From CAYQJL01 sp964573295 (GTDB taxonomy: Bacteria; Eisenbacteria; RBG-16-71-46; CAIMUX01; WJJG01): 64,000 nt of DNA. The position numbers were made by a program, and so were the translations under genes. Shown in pieces: positions 51,061-62,235 of this stretch. The stretch spans positions 1-64,000 of the forward strand of contig CAZNJE010000018.1 of the NCBI GenBank assembly GCA_964573295.1, in the 5' to 3' direction. Numbering within the stretch: position 1 is the first letter of the stretch; every line of letters begins with the position of its first letter. The notes beneath the pieces are model-generated. The model had not been told where the DNA came from. It saw only the letters and a program-made list of their open reading frames with translations, and searched no databases.

Positions 51061-52107
51061 GCCACGGATCAGCTCCTCGACCAGCCGCCCGACGGCGCCC
51101 AGCGACACGGGCGAACAGTGGACCGGCGTGTCATCGTGTGTGTGCCAGACCGGATCCCGGAAGTCGATGAGCAGGATCGTCGGTAAGCCCATCTGAAGAA
51201 ACGGAGCATGGTCGTCGACCACGAAAGGGCCCATCCCGGGCGAGTAGCCGGGGACCCCCATCTCGGCGGCCAGCTCGTCGATCAGCCGAGCGATTCTCGG
51301 AAAGTATTGTCTACAAGTCTCTTCCACGGTCAGCACCATGCTCTCGCTCGCGACCATGTCCACGACCAGGACGAAATCGGGCAGATCAGCGGTCATGTGG
51401 GCGGCGTAGTAGCGTGCGCCGGCCGCGAACTCCTCAGGGTATCCGGAGCGCCCCAAATCCTCGCCGTCGAAGAAAACCAGGGTCACCGGCCGCTGCGGGG
51501 GCGCCTCGCGAAAGGTCTCGGCCAGGGCCAGAAGCAAGGCCGTCCCCGAAGCCCCGTCGTTGGCGCCCAGGATCGGCTCATCCCGGCGGGTCGGATCCGG
51601 GTCCCTCTCGGCCCAGGGCCGGGTGTCCCAGTGCGCGCCCAGCAGCAAGCCCCCGGGCGCGCGCGGCCCGAAGGATGCCTCGATATTGGTGAGCTGGACC
51701 GGTTCGGGCAGACCGGGCGCCCGGTGCACGAATTCCTGCAGCCGGACTTCACCACCGCACGCCTCCAACACCTCCCGGATGTAGTCGCAACAGGCCGCGT
51801 GGCCTGGCGAACCGGGATTGCGGGGACCGAAGCCACACTGGGCGAGCAGGTGCTCGAAGGCCCGCTCGGCCGAGAAGAGCCGCGATCCACCTCCGGCGAT
51901 GGGCGCCACACTCGTGGCCACAGCTGCGGGCACCGCACTCGTGGCCACAGCTGCGGGCGCCGCACTCGTGGCCACAGCTGCGGGCACCGCACTCGTGGCC
52001 ACACAGGCGGAAGCGCTACTCGTTGCCAGCGGCAGACAATGTGGGGACGGCATGAGCAGCCACGCACCGGCGGCGAGCAAGGATAGAAGCTGACAACCGA
52101 TTAGCAT
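51049..52107 (-). CDS. Secreted M28-family peptidase (glutaminyl-cyclase-like)
   Basis: This 352-residue protein has an N-terminal signal or anchor (MLIGCQLLSLLAAGAWLLM), an array-encoded ATSAVPAAV linker (51905-52005, 24-bp units), then a zinc-peptidase domain. The metal ligands visible are His in GAHWDTRP (~156), Asp in GANDGASG (~179), Glu in DGEDLG (~214), Asp in VVDMVA (~249) and His in HTHDDT (~324). The GAHWDTRP.. and PILGANDGASG blocks resemble glutaminyl-peptide cyclotransferases more than aminopeptidases. Location: cell envelope. AGGAGG lies 7 nt before ATG 52107. In T9SS bacteria glutaminyl cyclases act on exported proteins, which fits its place beside SprA. Confidence 0.85.
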   Translation of the reverse strand: MLIGCQLLSLLAAGAWLLMPSPHCLPLATSSASACVATSAVPAAVATSAAPAAVATSAVPAAVATSVAPIAGGGSRLFSAERAFEHLLAQCGFGPRNPGSPGHAACCDYIREVLEACGGEVRLQEFVHRAPGLPEPVQLTNIEASFGPRAPGGLLLGAHWDTRPWAERDPDPTRRDEPILGANDGASGTALLLALAETFREAPPQRPVTLVFFDGEDLGRSGYPEEFAAGARYYAAHMTADLPDFVLVVDMVASESMVLTVEETCRQYFPRIARLIDELAAEMGVPGYSPGMGPFVVDDHAPFLQMGLPTILLIDFRDPVWHTHDDTPVHCSPVSLGAVGRLVEELIRGGHL

Positions 52108-52146
52108 GACGGGCCTCCTGCGGACCTCTAGGCAGCCTCCAGACGA

Positions 52147-52194
52147 AACTCCAGGCAGAACTCCAGGCAGAACTCCAGGCAGAACTCCAGGCAA
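52147..52194. repeat. 12-bp array between sprA and the M28 gene
   Basis: Four exact or near-exact copies of AACTCCAGGCAG end 27 bp from the sprA stop. Confidence 0.95.
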
Positions 52195-52221
52195 CTACGA
52201 GGCAACGTGCCCGGCGAAACG

Positions 52222-55200
52222 CTAGAACGTGAACCCGGCCGAGACGCTCACGTTGATGTACCGGGTCGAACGGGTCTTGTTCTTGTTGTCAGCACTGTCG
52301 CCGTAAGCGATCAGGAGTTTCCCGGTCACGCTTCGGCTGAACTGGTAACTGCCCGTGAGCGAAACATCGAACTTGCGGGTGTCGCTCAGCGGCTGCGGTT
52401 CTGAGCCGGGCGTCTGGGATACCTGATTCTCCTCTTCATAATCGAAGGTGAGCCCTACGTCCAGCCGCGTGGTGATCCGTTCCTTCGTGTTCTTGAGCGG
52501 GACGGTGATCTCACGCGTGATGTTGAATGACTTCTTGGCAGTGAGCTTGATCCCCGTGCTGCTGCGGTCCTGCGTCTGCCCCACCGCCCCCAGGTCCTCG
52601 CGGTGGAAGGTGGAGTGGTCGATTCGCAGGTTCGTCGAGATCCCACTCCTGAAACTGGTATCCAGGCTCACGAGCGGGGTCCACTGCTGGTGAGTCTCAC
52701 GCGAGGTATCGGTGCCCTCCTGCGACCGGGACTTGAGTCGCCGCGTGTAGCGCGTATTGGCCTTGATGCTCTTGAAGTACTTCTTGAGTCCCAAGTACTT
52801 CGACAGATCGGGCCACCGGCAGTCGATCTCAGGCCAGCGGCTCTCGCTGGTGCCGGTCTTCGCGCCTGCCGAGACCGTTTGAGAGACCGTGCGGTGAAAC
52901 GTCGCGCCCAGATCGATCGCCTTCAAGAACTTGAAGTCGGTGTCCAAGCTGAAGGTTCGATTCTCGCTGATCGTCTCACGGGCGTTGGCCAGCAGCAGCA
53001 CCCCAGGATCGCGGCTCAAGCCGAGCTGGTAGGCGAGCGATGGCTCGCCAAGCGTGCGGCTGACCGTATGGCGATCGCTGGTCGTGAAACTGGCATTGGT
53101 ACGGTTGATCGACAGGACGCCCGCCAGCGGCTGCGTGCCCCGGCCCGCCGATGCCCCCGGTCGCACTACAGTTCGACTCGCCCCGCCGCGGGAGCGATCA
53201 CGTGAGGTGGGGCGGTCGCCGCCCTGATCCCCATCGCCCCCATCGCCCCCATCGCCCTTGCCGGTCTCGTCCTCGTCATCACCGTCACCGGAGGCCTCGG
53301 ACTCGCCGTCGCTGCGCGTCACGTCGCCCAAGGCCGTCAGCAACTTCGCCAATGGCAGCTCGCTAGAGATGCTCGTCGTCTGACTGTTGGTCAGCGTGTT
53401 CGACCGCTCGAGCTCGCCGCCCGAACCGCTGCTCTGTTCTCGAAAGCGTCCCTGGAAGTTGCCCTTCCATGAAACCCGCGGCTCCAACCAGCCTTTCAGC
53501 TGGCGGACCGTGTGCGTGAAGCTCAGATCCTCCGTGCGGCTGGTCTCACTGCCGATGTTGAGCCCGCCGAGAAGCTTGTCGTGCTGCTTCATCATCAGGT
53601 CGCGGTTCTGTTTGAAGGTGTAGTTGATCGACTGGATGGGACGCAGGCCGGTCGAGAGGCTGAGCGCACCCGAACGGGTCTCCTTGGGCAGGTCGTCCTT
53701 CACGTAGGGCAACGCCAGGTCCGAGCTCTCCCGCCGGTAGCGAACCTGCTCTCTCCACCCCCGCGTGAGCCCGAGTGAGAAGTTCGTCGGTGCGAACCGT
53801 AGCCTCCAGTTCTTGTACAAGTCCACTTCGCCGAGCGTGCCGAAGTTCGTGTTGTAGGTAGCCGACAGGCTCGCCGTTCGCGTCGAGTCCCGGCTGAGCG
53901 GACGGAGCTGGTAGTTCTCGCGCAGCGAGGCACTCAGACTGACCGCATCGATCGTGTACCGTTGCCACCCGCGGTTCGAGCCGCTCCGCGAAATCGACAG
54001 GCTGGTGTTGCGGGTGGTCGTCTGGGTGATGTCCCGATCGGTAGGGTCATCGCCGACCAGGATGTCGTTGTTCGTCCGATACTTGGGCACCGTACGATTC
54101 CTGGTGTAGGAGAAGTTCAGCGGGATCTTCAGATCCATCTTGCGCGGGAACAGCCGGTCGAGGGGCATGCTCGTGTTGGCGGACAACGAAGTCTGGTTCT
54201 GTTTGCTGGCGCTGCTGGCCCCACTGATACCCACGAAGTCGGCCCCCACGCGCTTGTAGCTCAGATCCACCTTGGCGATGTCGGAGAGCTCGGTGCGTAG
54301 CTGCACACGGTAGGCATAATCAACGTCTTTGTGCACATGGGTGAGTCGCAGCTCGTCGACCCACACGCTCGCATCGCTGATCGGCCTGTGGTCACTGGAG
54401 TTGATCACCCCCAGTGTGATCCGCCGGATGTCGGTCAGGTAGGGATTCCCCTTCAAGGTCAGACGCGATCCATCCTCCAGGTGCTTGATCACCGGCCCAT
54501 CGGTAGTGTCCTGCTCGGCGGTGAGCTTCAGGTCCGGCAAGTCGGAAAGTCGAATCTTGACTGGCAGCCAGCCGCCGGTGAGCTGATCCCCCACCCGAAC
54601 CGGGACCGGTGTTCGATACTCGTAGTAGTGCGTGGAGTCCGAGCTGGTCTCCTTGTTCAGCCGGATGAAGAACTCGGCTTCCTCGTCCGACACCAGTGTG
54701 CTGTTGAGATAGAACTCGAGGAACTCGTAGCCGGTGTAGTCCTGCGTGGTGCGATAGGTCTGGTAGACCGAGGCCAGGTGGCCGGGCTGGAAGTTCTGCA
54801 GCTCGAGGGTCAGCGACTGCTCGCGCTCGCGGATGTTGTCGTTGCTGCGATCACGGTGCTCCTCGAAAGGGGGATCGTAGACATCGGAGTTCTCTTTGTT
54901 GTTGACCACGCCGGGGAAGAAATCCTCTTCCTTCGCCAGCAACTCGTCGACCGGGACCTGGAGGCCGAACGTGTCGCGAATTGCGCTGGCAATCCAGCGG
55001 TTCGAGCGGATCTCGACCGCTCCGAGTTGCAGGCGCTGGCGCCCGCTCATGCCCTCGAACCAGATGCGCAGGTGCTTCACGTCGGTCCAGGAAGGGTTGT
55101 TCCACTCAGTGGCCAGGTTCGGGGCCATCAGCGGAATACGAATGCGCCGCCAGCCGCGGGTCTTCCAGTTCTCGAGATCGTCGTAGTCGTGCGTCACGTC

Positions 55201-58200
55201 GGTCTCGACGAACGCCGAATCGTCGAGACCGATCGCGTACTCGAAGTAGGAGTTATCGAGGTCCAGGCTGTTGTCCGCGTCGAGGTCTTCCGTGTCGAGC
55301 CGGCCATTTCGCTCGGTGCCGTTGATGTCCTTCCAGACGTTATAGAGATCGTCGTCGTCCTCGACCTGCTCCTCGCTGTAGTTCGGGTCGAAGCCATAGT
55401 CGTCGGTCGGTGAGTCGCCTTCGTTGCCAGGGTAGATGCCGTCGAGACCGGTGTCCTCGTAGCGATCCAAATCGTCGCTGACGTCCAGCTCGCCGTCCAG
55501 ACTCTTGTCCTCGTTGTCTAGACCACCGTTGGCTGGCGAAACGGGATCGCCCTCGATCTCATACTGGTTGCAGTCGCCGGTCAGGCAGCTGATCGCGCGG
55601 CGCTCCCAAGTCGCGTCCTCGCTCATCCGCCCGATCTCCACATGCATGACCCCCTGCCGGTCGGCCGGCCAGGGCTGGTCCTTCTCCCAAGGCACGAAAT
55701 CGTTGATCCACACGTCCAGGAAGCGGGCACGGGACAGATCCAGATTGCTGGTCGAGAGGGCTTGCGTCACGCCGCCCCAGGATTCCTCCGAGCCCCAGGT
55801 GTCGAAGGTATGCTCGTCGGCGAAGGGATGCTCGTAGGGCCAGAATTGCAGCTCCAGCACCTGCCGGTAGTCGTTCGCTTCCTGGTAGTCGAGCGTCGGA
55901 TTGAGGTCGCCCTCCTGCACCAGCCGGCGCGGGGTGTACCACCAGAACTCTCCCCGGCGGGCGGACTGGTCGGCCTCCCCCTCACCTTTGACCGACAGCG
56001 GCAACGAGGACGGCTTCCAGGCCGGCCGCGTCATCCGGACATAGACCTGCTCGGAGACACCCTCGAAATCATCGATGTACAGATCGTTGCGAGTGTTGGG
56101 ATTGGGAAAGCTGACGCCGAGACCGCCTTCGATCTGGAATGATGAGGGCCGGCGTGCCTCGAGCAGCGGGAGCTTGTCGAGCCAGCGGGTCATCTTCATC
56201 GACTCGGTCCTGTAGCGCGCGGCAAACTCCCCAACCGTCGTGCGTGTGGGCTCGGACCCCAGCCGGGGACGGCGATCTGGGCTTCCCCGCTTCTCGTACA
56301 GCCACGAGGTCGAGAAGGTGAGCTTCGAGTCCTCCGGCGCGTAGAAGGCCGCGGCTCCCAGCAACGTCTTGCTGGCCGACCCGATTCCACCGGCCCGCTT
56401 CGCCACGACCGAGACCTCCTGATCCTCGGAGACATCCGCGCTGTGCAGGAGGTTGATGACACCACTCTGATAATCGATGCGGTAGTCACGGTCCTTCGTC
56501 AACCGGCGCCCGCCCACGGTCACCACCTCCGACCCCTCGATGATGTCCCAAGCATTGATGCGCAGCTCGGTCACCGGTGTTCGGTAGGTGACATCGATGT
56601 AGAACCTCGAGGACCAGGTGTCGTCGAGACCGCGGTTCTCGCGCACGCAGGAACGCTGGTTGTAGATGCCCTCGTTCTGGTTCTCCACCGGCAAGAGATC
56701 CCATTCCTCGGGGGTGCCCGGCCGGCCGCGGAGGTCGCCGGCCTCGGTGCCGGGAGCGAAGGGCTCGAGGTCGGGGAAGAAGATGAGGCCGTGAGCGAAA
56801 TCCACCCAGAAGCGGTGGTCGGCCAGACCGTCCTGACCATTCACGTACCCGGTATCGGTCTCGCGGCGGTAGTCCAGACCCAGGTAGCGGATCAGCTTCA
56901 CACCCGCGATCTCATCGGGATCCTCAGCGCCCTCGATCGAACCCTGCCAGTGAATCGAGACGTCGAAGCCGTCTTCGAGAATGTTGGCTTCGGGAATTCC
57001 TTCCTCGGTCCACCCCGCTCCGGTGGAGAGGATCGAGTAGACGTTCTTGAGCATCAGGTCCGTGGTCGCTCCCCATGGGCCTTCCTTGATGTCGCCCTGC
57101 AGGAGCTCGGTCTTCGGACGGATCATCTTGGCGTTCAGGACCTGGTCTTCAGCGTCCCAGCCTCCCACCGACCGAGCCAGGAGACGATCGTTGTAGGTGA
57201 CCGCGAGGGTATGATTCTCCGTCAGGTAGCGGTTGAGAATGATGTAGGGATGACTCTCGGCACCACCCTCGCCGAATCGGTCATCGGCCAGATAGACCCA
57301 GTAGTCCCTGTTCGGAACCAGACGCTCGAAGTATAGGGTATCGGTCACGGTGGCGCCGGCCTCGGGCGTAGGACCGTCCAGATCAAGAACCGCCAGCCCC
57401 CGGAAGGTGGCGAACTCCTCCACCGCCGGTCCGTCGCCGTCGTCGAGATAGAGCTCGACCGAGCCCTGCTCGGCGTCCACGACGTAGTTCTGCGGAAGGC
57501 CTGGATAGGCGTCCCGATTCGGATCGTCCAGGAAGAAGAAGCGATCACGTACGTACTGGTAGTCATAGATTGTCTTCTGCTCTTGCTTGCTGCGCTGCGA
57601 CGCCCGAATCTCGGCCGTCTCTCCCTCCTCCTTGCTGACGATCATGTTCAGGCCCACCGGACCGAGCTGGGCTTCGGCGCTGATTCCGAAGAGGCCGGTG
57701 TGCTTACCGCCATAGCTCACGTACTCGGTTCCAGGCAGGCTCAGACTGGTGTTGCCCAGATCGATGCGCTTGATGATTTCATCCTCGTAGCCGCGGTAGT
57801 GGATTTTGATTCGGTTGGCGAGCGAGGTCTGCGCCCGGCTCGACTGGTCGACATCCACATCGAGCTTGTCACCGATCGAGCCCTTGAGGCGGATAGTGAG
57901 ATCCTGCTCCATCTCGAGCTGAGGAAACTTCGACTGTTTCTTCTGGAACTCCTGGTTCTGGCGGTGCGGAAACCAACGGCTACGGCCTCCGAATGTCAGA
58001 CGCTCGCTACCACTGACCGACAAGTTGGGCTTGCCCTTGCCGAAGATCGACTTCATGGCGGTGGGCAGCTCGAAAGGCAGCGAGATCCTCACGAGACCGG
58101 CCCGCCCGCCTTCGATGCTGGCGGCCTCCATGGAACGAGTGATCTCTTCGGTCCAGATCTCCCGGGCAGTGCGCCGCGTGAGATGCAGCATGTAGGACCC

Positions 58201-59443
58201 GTAGCCTTCCGGTACCGCCCTCCATAGCGGCTCGCCGTCGCGCAGAAGCTGCCGGGTGATACGCGCGCGGGCCAGGTCGACCGAATGATCCCAGGTCGTG
58301 CTGCGCTGGCGGCGCAAGTCCCGCAAGCTGGGATAGAGATACCGCAAGCCACCGTGGTCGGAAGGACGATAGAAGAGGCTGGGGGCCACCGTCTCTGGAG
58401 ACGCCTCGAGGAGGGAGTCGACCCGGGCATCGACGATGACCGCGATCGAGTCGGACGAATCGAAGTAGAGCGGACGGGTGCCGAGAACCTCCCGCAGGTA
58501 GCGGCGAGATTGGAAGGTTCGTAGGAGCCGGCCCAGCAGAGGGTCGTGAAGCGGATGTTCGGCCGGGGCGAACTGAAGGAGCCGGATACGGCTCGTGTCG
58601 GCGCGGAACTCGTTCCAGCGTTCGATGAAGCCGTAGGGGTCCCTTATGACGGGTGCGCCGAAGACATCGAACCCGGAATCATCATCCTCGTTCGTGGACG
58701 GGGTCTCTTCCGCGGAGATCTCGGCACTCGTGGACGGTGCTTCTTCCGCGGGGATCTCGGCGCTCGTGGACGGGATCTTTTCCGTGGGGCCACCGTCCGC
58801 GGGAGGACCATCCGATGCGGTTGGGGTAGCCGGCGGTGGTTGGTCGGCAGGCTGCGCATCCACGGTCTGGTCGGGGGGCTGATCCGGGGTCTGATCCGCA
58901 GAAGACAACGCATCAGGCACGGACAAGGAGTCGGCCACTAGGAGGGAGTCGGTGGCCAGCAGCGAATCAGCCACCAGCAGGGAGTCGGTAGCCAGCAGCG
59001 AATCAGCCACCAGCAGGGAGTCGGTAGCCAGCANNNNNNNNNNNNNNNNNNNNNNNNNNNNNNNNNNNNNNNNNNNNNNNNNNNNNNNNNNNNNNNNNNN
59101 NNNNNNNNNNNNNNNNNNNNNNNNNNNNNNNNNGCAGCGAATCAGCCACCAGCAGGGAGTCGGTAGCCAGCAGCGAATCAGCCACCAGTAGGGAGTCGGT
59201 AGCCAGCAGCGAATCAGCCACCAGCAGGGAGTCGGTAGCCAGCAGCGAATCAGCCACCAGCAGGGAGTCGGTGGCCAGCAGCGAATCAGCCACCAGCAGG
59301 GAGTCGGTGGCCAGCAAGGAGTCAGCCTCCGGCCCAACAGCGTCCACAACGGCGCGAGCCAGAAAGGGCGCTTCTGTGATCGTCCCGCAGAGCAAGGTCA
59401 TGCCGGCTATGAATAGACAGACTCCCGTGACACGGGTCTTCAT
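52222..59443 (-). CDS. sprA: SprA-type outer-membrane translocon (type IX secretion), with assembly gap
   Basis: This is a giant protein of about 2400 residues. It starts at ATG 59443 with a signal peptide (MKTRVTGVCLFIAGMTLLCG), then a Ser/Asp/Leu dodecapeptide repeat (LLATDSLLVADS) that runs into the N gap, then a Pro/Glu-rich linker. The rest follows SprA: ISLPFELPTAMKSIFGKGKPNLSVSGSERL, MEQDLTIRLKGSIGDKLDVDVDQSS, GNTSLSLPGTEYVSYGGKHTGLFGI, SWLYEKRG, LGVSFPNPNTRNDLYIDDFEGV, FWWYTPRR and a very long beta-barrel-like C-terminal region. In Bacteroidota SprA is the T9SS translocon. The frames on either side of the gap differ by one base, presumably because the gap length is a placeholder. Confidence 0.9.
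58937..59320. repeat. 36-bp array in the SprA N-terminus, with assembly gap
   Basis: The unit is two related 18-bp halves (GAATCAGCCACCAGCAGG and GAGTCGGTAGCCAGCAGC). About seven 36-bp copies are assembled on both sides of the gap, with rare T/G variants, and encode LLATDSLLVADS. Confidence 0.95.
59034..59133. other. Assembly gap (100 N) in sprA
   Basis: The gap lies inside the 36-bp array; array length and frame across it are unresolved. Confidence 0.97.
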
Positions 59444-59659
59444 CCGTGCTCCAACCCCGCTCCGTGCTCGGTACTTAGGACATCAAGGTCGACCCCGGTG
59501 GCTCCTCCTGTTTATACTCGCCCACCGGCGTCGGGTTCTCGCCAATCCCGCCCGGGAATGGCATTCGGGGAACATGGCTAAATTACGCCGTGTATATAAG
59601 ATCGGATCGGCCGCACACTACCCAAATCTGGGAGTTCGGTCAACTGAGGATGGCAGGCC
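59444..59659. other. Divergent sprA/lptF promoter region
   Basis: 216 bp separates the two divergent genes. TATAAG at ~59596 (plus) and TATAAA at ~59513 (minus) are possible -10 elements, but neither has a convincing -35. This is one of the few intergenic spaces without a tandem array. Confidence 0.4.
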
Positions 59660-61030
59660 ATGGGTCTACTGGAACGACACATTCTGCGGGGACTCGCCCG
59701 CCCGTTCTTGATGGGCGTCTTCGTTGTCACTTTCCTCCTGAGCATGGACTTGCTCTTCGACTACCTCGACCTATTCCTAGGCAAGGGCATCGACCTGTGG
59801 ACGGTGCTCCAGCTCTTCTTCCTCGGCTTGGGCTGGATGCTGGCCCTCTCGGTCCCCTGTGGCGTGCTGGTCGGCGTTCTCATGAACTATGGACGGATGG
59901 CCCAGGACAACGAGATCGTGGCCATCAAAGCATCCGGCATCAGCCCCGGGCGTGTGGTGCGTCCCGCGCTGTACGCCAGCGTGGTCGTCGCTGCCGGGCT
60001 CGTTCTCTTCCACAACAACGTGCTTCCGGACATGAACCACGCCTTTGCCAATCTCATGCTGAGCGTCAATCAAGCACGCCCCACGGTCGAGATCCGGGAG
60101 GGCGTCACGATCGACGACTTCCAAGGCTACAAGCTCTTCATCGGCAACCTCGACGACAGGACCAGTCGCATGAATGACGTTCTCATTCAAGACGCCAGCC
60201 GCCCCCATCAGCCCAATCGCACGATCCGGGCCAAGCGGGGCCATCTGGTCTTCGACGCGGCCCGAGGGGTATTGAACCTGCACCTCGAGGATGGGGAGAT
60301 CCACGAAATCGGGGAGACCGGTCCCGCCGTCTACCGTAGACTGGATTTCGCTCACCAGACGCTCTCGATTCAGGGGGTGGCGCAAGCTATCGAGAAGGGC
60401 CGCAGGCGGTCTCGCGGTCAGCGCGAGATGAAGATCGGGATGATGCGCGAGAAGGTGGCCGAGCTCACGACCGAGTATGACCGCTACCGGAGCCAGAGTC
60501 GGGAAGCGCTGGAAGAGATGAGCCTCGAGTCGTTGGATCAACTGCCGGGCCAAACGCCGGATGCCCCCTGGCACACCCGACTGGCCCGGGCGGTCGGCCT
60601 ATGTGAAGAGCCTCCCCCGGCTCCACCCGACAGCTTCTGGACCGCCGAGCACCGGCGTCTGGCCGACAGGGCCATGAGCGCCTCCCTGCGGGCCGCCTCG
60701 GCCGGCAAGAAGATCAACCAGTATGGGGTCGAGATTCACAAGAAGTTCTCGATTCCCTTCGCCGCCATCGTCTTCACCCTGGTCGGAGCCCCGCTCGGGG
60801 TACGGGCCCGCAGGGGTGGGCTCACGGCTGGATTCTTGAGCGTGGGATTCTTTGTTTTCTACTACCTCTGTCTGATTGGAGGTGAACAGCTTGCCGATCG
60901 CGCCTATCTTCCCCCCTGGCTCTCGATGTGGCTACCCAACATCGTGCTGGGCGCGATGGGGGTGTGGTTGATGATGCATATGGCCGAGGTGCCCTTGAGG
61001 CGCCGCCGCGCCCGGCCGGCCAGAGGTTAG
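59660..61030 (+). CDS. LptF/LptG-family permease (first of pair)
   Basis: This 456-residue YjgP/YjgQ-family inner-membrane subunit belongs to the lipopolysaccharide exporter. It has six membrane segments: three N-terminal (starting LARPFLMGVFVVTFLLSMDLLF), a periplasmic jelly-roll domain (IREGVTIDDFQGYKLFIGNL...), and three C-terminal (FSIPFAAIVFTLVGAPLGVRARRGG). A cytoplasm-proximal insertion rich in Arg/Glu/Ser (~245-330) makes it longer than typical. It works as a heterodimer with the next gene and LptB. The ribosome-binding site is GAGG, 10 nt before ATG 59660. Confidence 0.92.
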   Translation: MGLLERHILRGLARPFLMGVFVVTFLLSMDLLFDYLDLFLGKGIDLWTVLQLFFLGLGWMLALSVPCGVLVGVLMNYGRMAQDNEIVAIKASGISPGRVVRPALYASVVVAAGLVLFHNNVLPDMNHAFANLMLSVNQARPTVEIREGVTIDDFQGYKLFIGNLDDRTSRMNDVLIQDASRPHQPNRTIRAKRGHLVFDAARGVLNLHLEDGEIHEIGETGPAVYRRLDFAHQTLSIQGVAQAIEKGRRRSRGQREMKIGMMREKVAELTTEYDRYRSQSREALEEMSLESLDQLPGQTPDAPWHTRLARAVGLCEEPPPAPPDSFWTAEHRRLADRAMSASLRAASAGKKINQYGVEIHKKFSIPFAAIVFTLVGAPLGVRARRGGLTAGFLSVGFFVFYYLCLIGGEQLADRAYLPPWLSMWLPNIVLGAMGVWLMMHMAEVPLRRRRARPARG

Positions 61031-61037
61031 GGATCCG

Positions 61038-62144
61038 ATGCTGCGAATCATGGACCGGTACATCCTGCGGGAGTTTCTGCTCTACCTCCTGCTCGGTCTC
61101 TCCACCTTCGTCGGCATGTTTCTGGTCGTCGACCTCTTCGAGAAGATCGACACGTTCATCGACCACAAAGCCCGCGTCGTCCATGTCCTGACCTACTACG
61201 CCAACAGCCTGCCACTGATCATCATCCAGACCCTGCCGGTGGCCATGCTGCTGGGCTCGATCCTCTCCCTGGGCCAGTTGCGCAAGTTCAACGAGATCAC
61301 CGCCATGCAGTCTTCGGGTCTCTCGCCGCTGCGCATCACCCGCCCGCTCTTGATCGCTGCGCTGCTGATCACGGTGGGCGCCTACATTGTCTCCGAGGAA
61401 CTCGTGCCGGGCGCCTACCAGCGCCAGAAACACACGATGGATGTCCAGATCAAGAAGAAACACCCCAAGGGGGCACGCTCGCAACGTGACATCTTCTATA
61501 TGGGCCGCGGGGGGCGTGTCTACATCGCACGCGAGTTCCGCCCGGCGCGCGAATCCATGGCCGATCTCTCGATCCAGAGCTTCGCCTCGGTGGAGGGCAA
61601 GCAGAGGACCACCGCGCGCGTCGATGCGGCCACCGCCTATTGGCACGACGGCCACTGGCAGTTGCAGAATGGTTTCGCGCGCCGGTTTCTGCCCGACAGC
61701 CTCTCGGCCGCCGGCGAGGTGGGCGCCGCGTTCCGTCGTTATGGAGACACGCGCCTCGAGGAGCGCCCCGACGAGTTCGCCGAGATCGAGAGCGATCCAT
61801 TCAACATGAACCGGCGGCAGTTGAGCGAGTACATCGGCCGGATCCGCGACAGCGGCGCCCGCGTGACCCAGTACGTCACCGACTATCACCTGCGCGCCGC
61901 GTTCCCACTATCAAACTTCATCATGGTCTTGCTAGGCAGCTGCCTGTCACTGCGGATCATGCGGGGCACCTTGGCGCTGGGCTTCGGCCTCTCCATCTCC
62001 TTGGGATTCGCCTACTACGGCTTCCTGCGGGTGGGACAGGCGTTGGGGTACAACGGTGCGGTGACGCCATTGCTGGCAGCCTGGCTGGGGAACCTGGTCT
62101 TCCTGGTAATCGGAGCACTTCTCTTCTGGCGGGCCAATCGTTGA
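61038..62144 (+). CDS. LptF/LptG-family permease (second of pair)
   Basis: This 368-residue inner-membrane protein of the same family starts 7 bp after the previous gene. It has MDRYILREFLLYLLLGLSTFVGMFLVVDLF, a periplasmic domain and a C-terminal membrane block (FPLSNFIMVLLGSCLSLRIMRGTLALGFGLSISLGFAYYGFLRVG). It is the likely partner of the upstream permease in moving lipopolysaccharide from the inner membrane into the Lpt bridge. Which of the two is LptF and which LptG is not clear from sequence alone. Confidence 0.93.
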   Translation: MLRIMDRYILREFLLYLLLGLSTFVGMFLVVDLFEKIDTFIDHKARVVHVLTYYANSLPLIIIQTLPVAMLLGSILSLGQLRKFNEITAMQSSGLSPLRITRPLLIAALLITVGAYIVSEELVPGAYQRQKHTMDVQIKKKHPKGARSQRDIFYMGRGGRVYIAREFRPARESMADLSIQSFASVEGKQRTTARVDAATAYWHDGHWQLQNGFARRFLPDSLSAAGEVGAAFRRYGDTRLEERPDEFAEIESDPFNMNRRQLSEYIGRIRDSGARVTQYVTDYHLRAAFPLSNFIMVLLGSCLSLRIMRGTLALGFGLSISLGFAYYGFLRVGQALGYNGAVTPLLAAWLGNLVFLVIGALLFWRANR

Positions 62145-62168
62145 TGAACCGGGGCCGGCGCGCGGCCC

Positions 62169-62235
62169 CTACCGCCGCGCCTGCCTACCGCCGCGCCTGC
62201 CTACCGCCGCGCCTGCCTACCGCCGCGCCTGCCTA
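62169..62235. repeat. 16-bp array between lptG-like and accC
   Basis: CTACCGCCGCGCCTGC repeats exactly four times (62169, 62185, 62201, 62217), and the fifth start (CTACCG at 62233) supplies the accC stop codon. Confidence 0.96.
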
